From Hydractinia symbiolongicarpus (Eukaryota > Cnidaria > Hydrozoa > Anthoathecata > Hydractiniidae): DNA of 64,000 nt. The notes beneath the pieces were generated by a model. That model made no database searches and was not told the DNA's origin. It saw nothing but the letters and a program-made list of their open reading frames with translations. The number at the start of each line of letters is the position of its first letter. Within the stretch, counting starts at the first letter, position 1. Shown here one piece after another: positions 63,791-64,000 of the stretch. The stretch spans positions 310,001 through 374,000 of the forward strand of contig NC_079886.1 of the NCBI RefSeq assembly GCF_029227915.1, in the 5' to 3' direction. A program made the position numbers and the translations under genes.

Positions 63791-64000
63791 AAAGAAGTTT
63801 AATCGCCGGCAAACGAAAACCTGCGATTTAACGTAAATCTCGTACTCGGCCCGTATAGTCGAATGTATATAAAGAAAGTACCCAGGGAGTAAACTCATTT
63901 CGCGAACGATTTTTTAAATTATTTTTCCACCACTAAAACGCATGAGACTTGTAGTTTTTAAAAATGTTTTTATTTTTGATGAGACGCTGAATAAAAAAAG

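Larger units (their letters stand above)
32839..64000. repeat. 203-bp satellite array, right block (about 153 monomers)
   Basis: Continuation of the same head-to-tail array, in the same orientation and register as the left block. It runs off the right edge. It contains a second monomer class rich in the variants CTTGGCCCCTATAGTCGAAT and CCCTGTGAGTAAACTCATTT (frequent at 40-50 kb and 54-64 kb). Late monomers near 56.8-63.9 kb often carry GTATATAAAG in place of GTATACAAAG. No gene, other transposon or unique sequence was found in it. Short reading frames of 64-73 aa recur every monomer and are repeat artefacts. Confidence 0.97.

Noticed and set aside
4174-64000. CRISPR-like array
   Set aside because: The repeats are contiguous 203-bp monomers without unique spacers, in eukaryotic DNA.
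4174-64000. CENP-B box in the monomer
   Set aside because: I compared the CCCG- and CGAA-containing stretches with the TTCGnnnnAnnCGGG core on both strands and found no match in the typical monomer.

Overview
The window looks like nuclear DNA of an early-branching animal, most likely a cnidarian or a sponge. This is inferred from spliceosomal introns with GT/AG borders, AT-rich non-repetitive DNA, and protein families that I remember as multicopy in cnidarians and sponges. Species cannot be named from the sequence. I saw no rRNA or tRNA gene, CRISPR array, or bacterial operon structure.

Layout. (1) Positions 1-4173 hold two convergent genes. A DUF6589-type transposase is open at the left edge and ends at 1419 (+). 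A RecQ-like DEAH helicase (539 aa, two exons, 1769-3938, -) faces it. This pairing matches the AcademH lineage of Academ DNA transposons as I remember it, so the block is read as the right part of such an element. A terminus-like sequence lies at about 4113-4173, beside the satellite. (2) Positions 4174-26936 are tandem satellite DNA with a 203-bp monomer. (3) Positions 26937-32838 are a 5.9-kb DNA transposon inserted into the satellite. It has 23-bp imperfect terminal inverted repeats and a TA duplication, and it carries one four-exon gene for a predicted 1,310-aa protein. (4) Positions 32839-64000 are the same satellite, running off the right edge.

The satellite fills about 54 kb (roughly 84%) of the window, some 265 monomers. 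It is organised as many local higher-order repeats of 2 to 17 monomers, with spacings of 405, 609, 811, 1000, 1621, 2029, 2233 and 3451 bp. Blocks on the left of the transposon recur tens of kb away on the right. Removing the transposon and one TA restores an exact monomer, and the two flanks form adjacent copies of a 10-monomer repeat. The transposon therefore landed in an already amplified array.

Most interesting observation: the 5.9-kb element. Its ends, target duplication, empty site and spliced gene can all be read from the sequence, while the superfamily of its protein is not clear to me. Second: the DUF6589 plus RecQ-like helicase pair next to the array. The many 61-121 aa reading frames inside the satellite are products of repeat periodicity, not genes.
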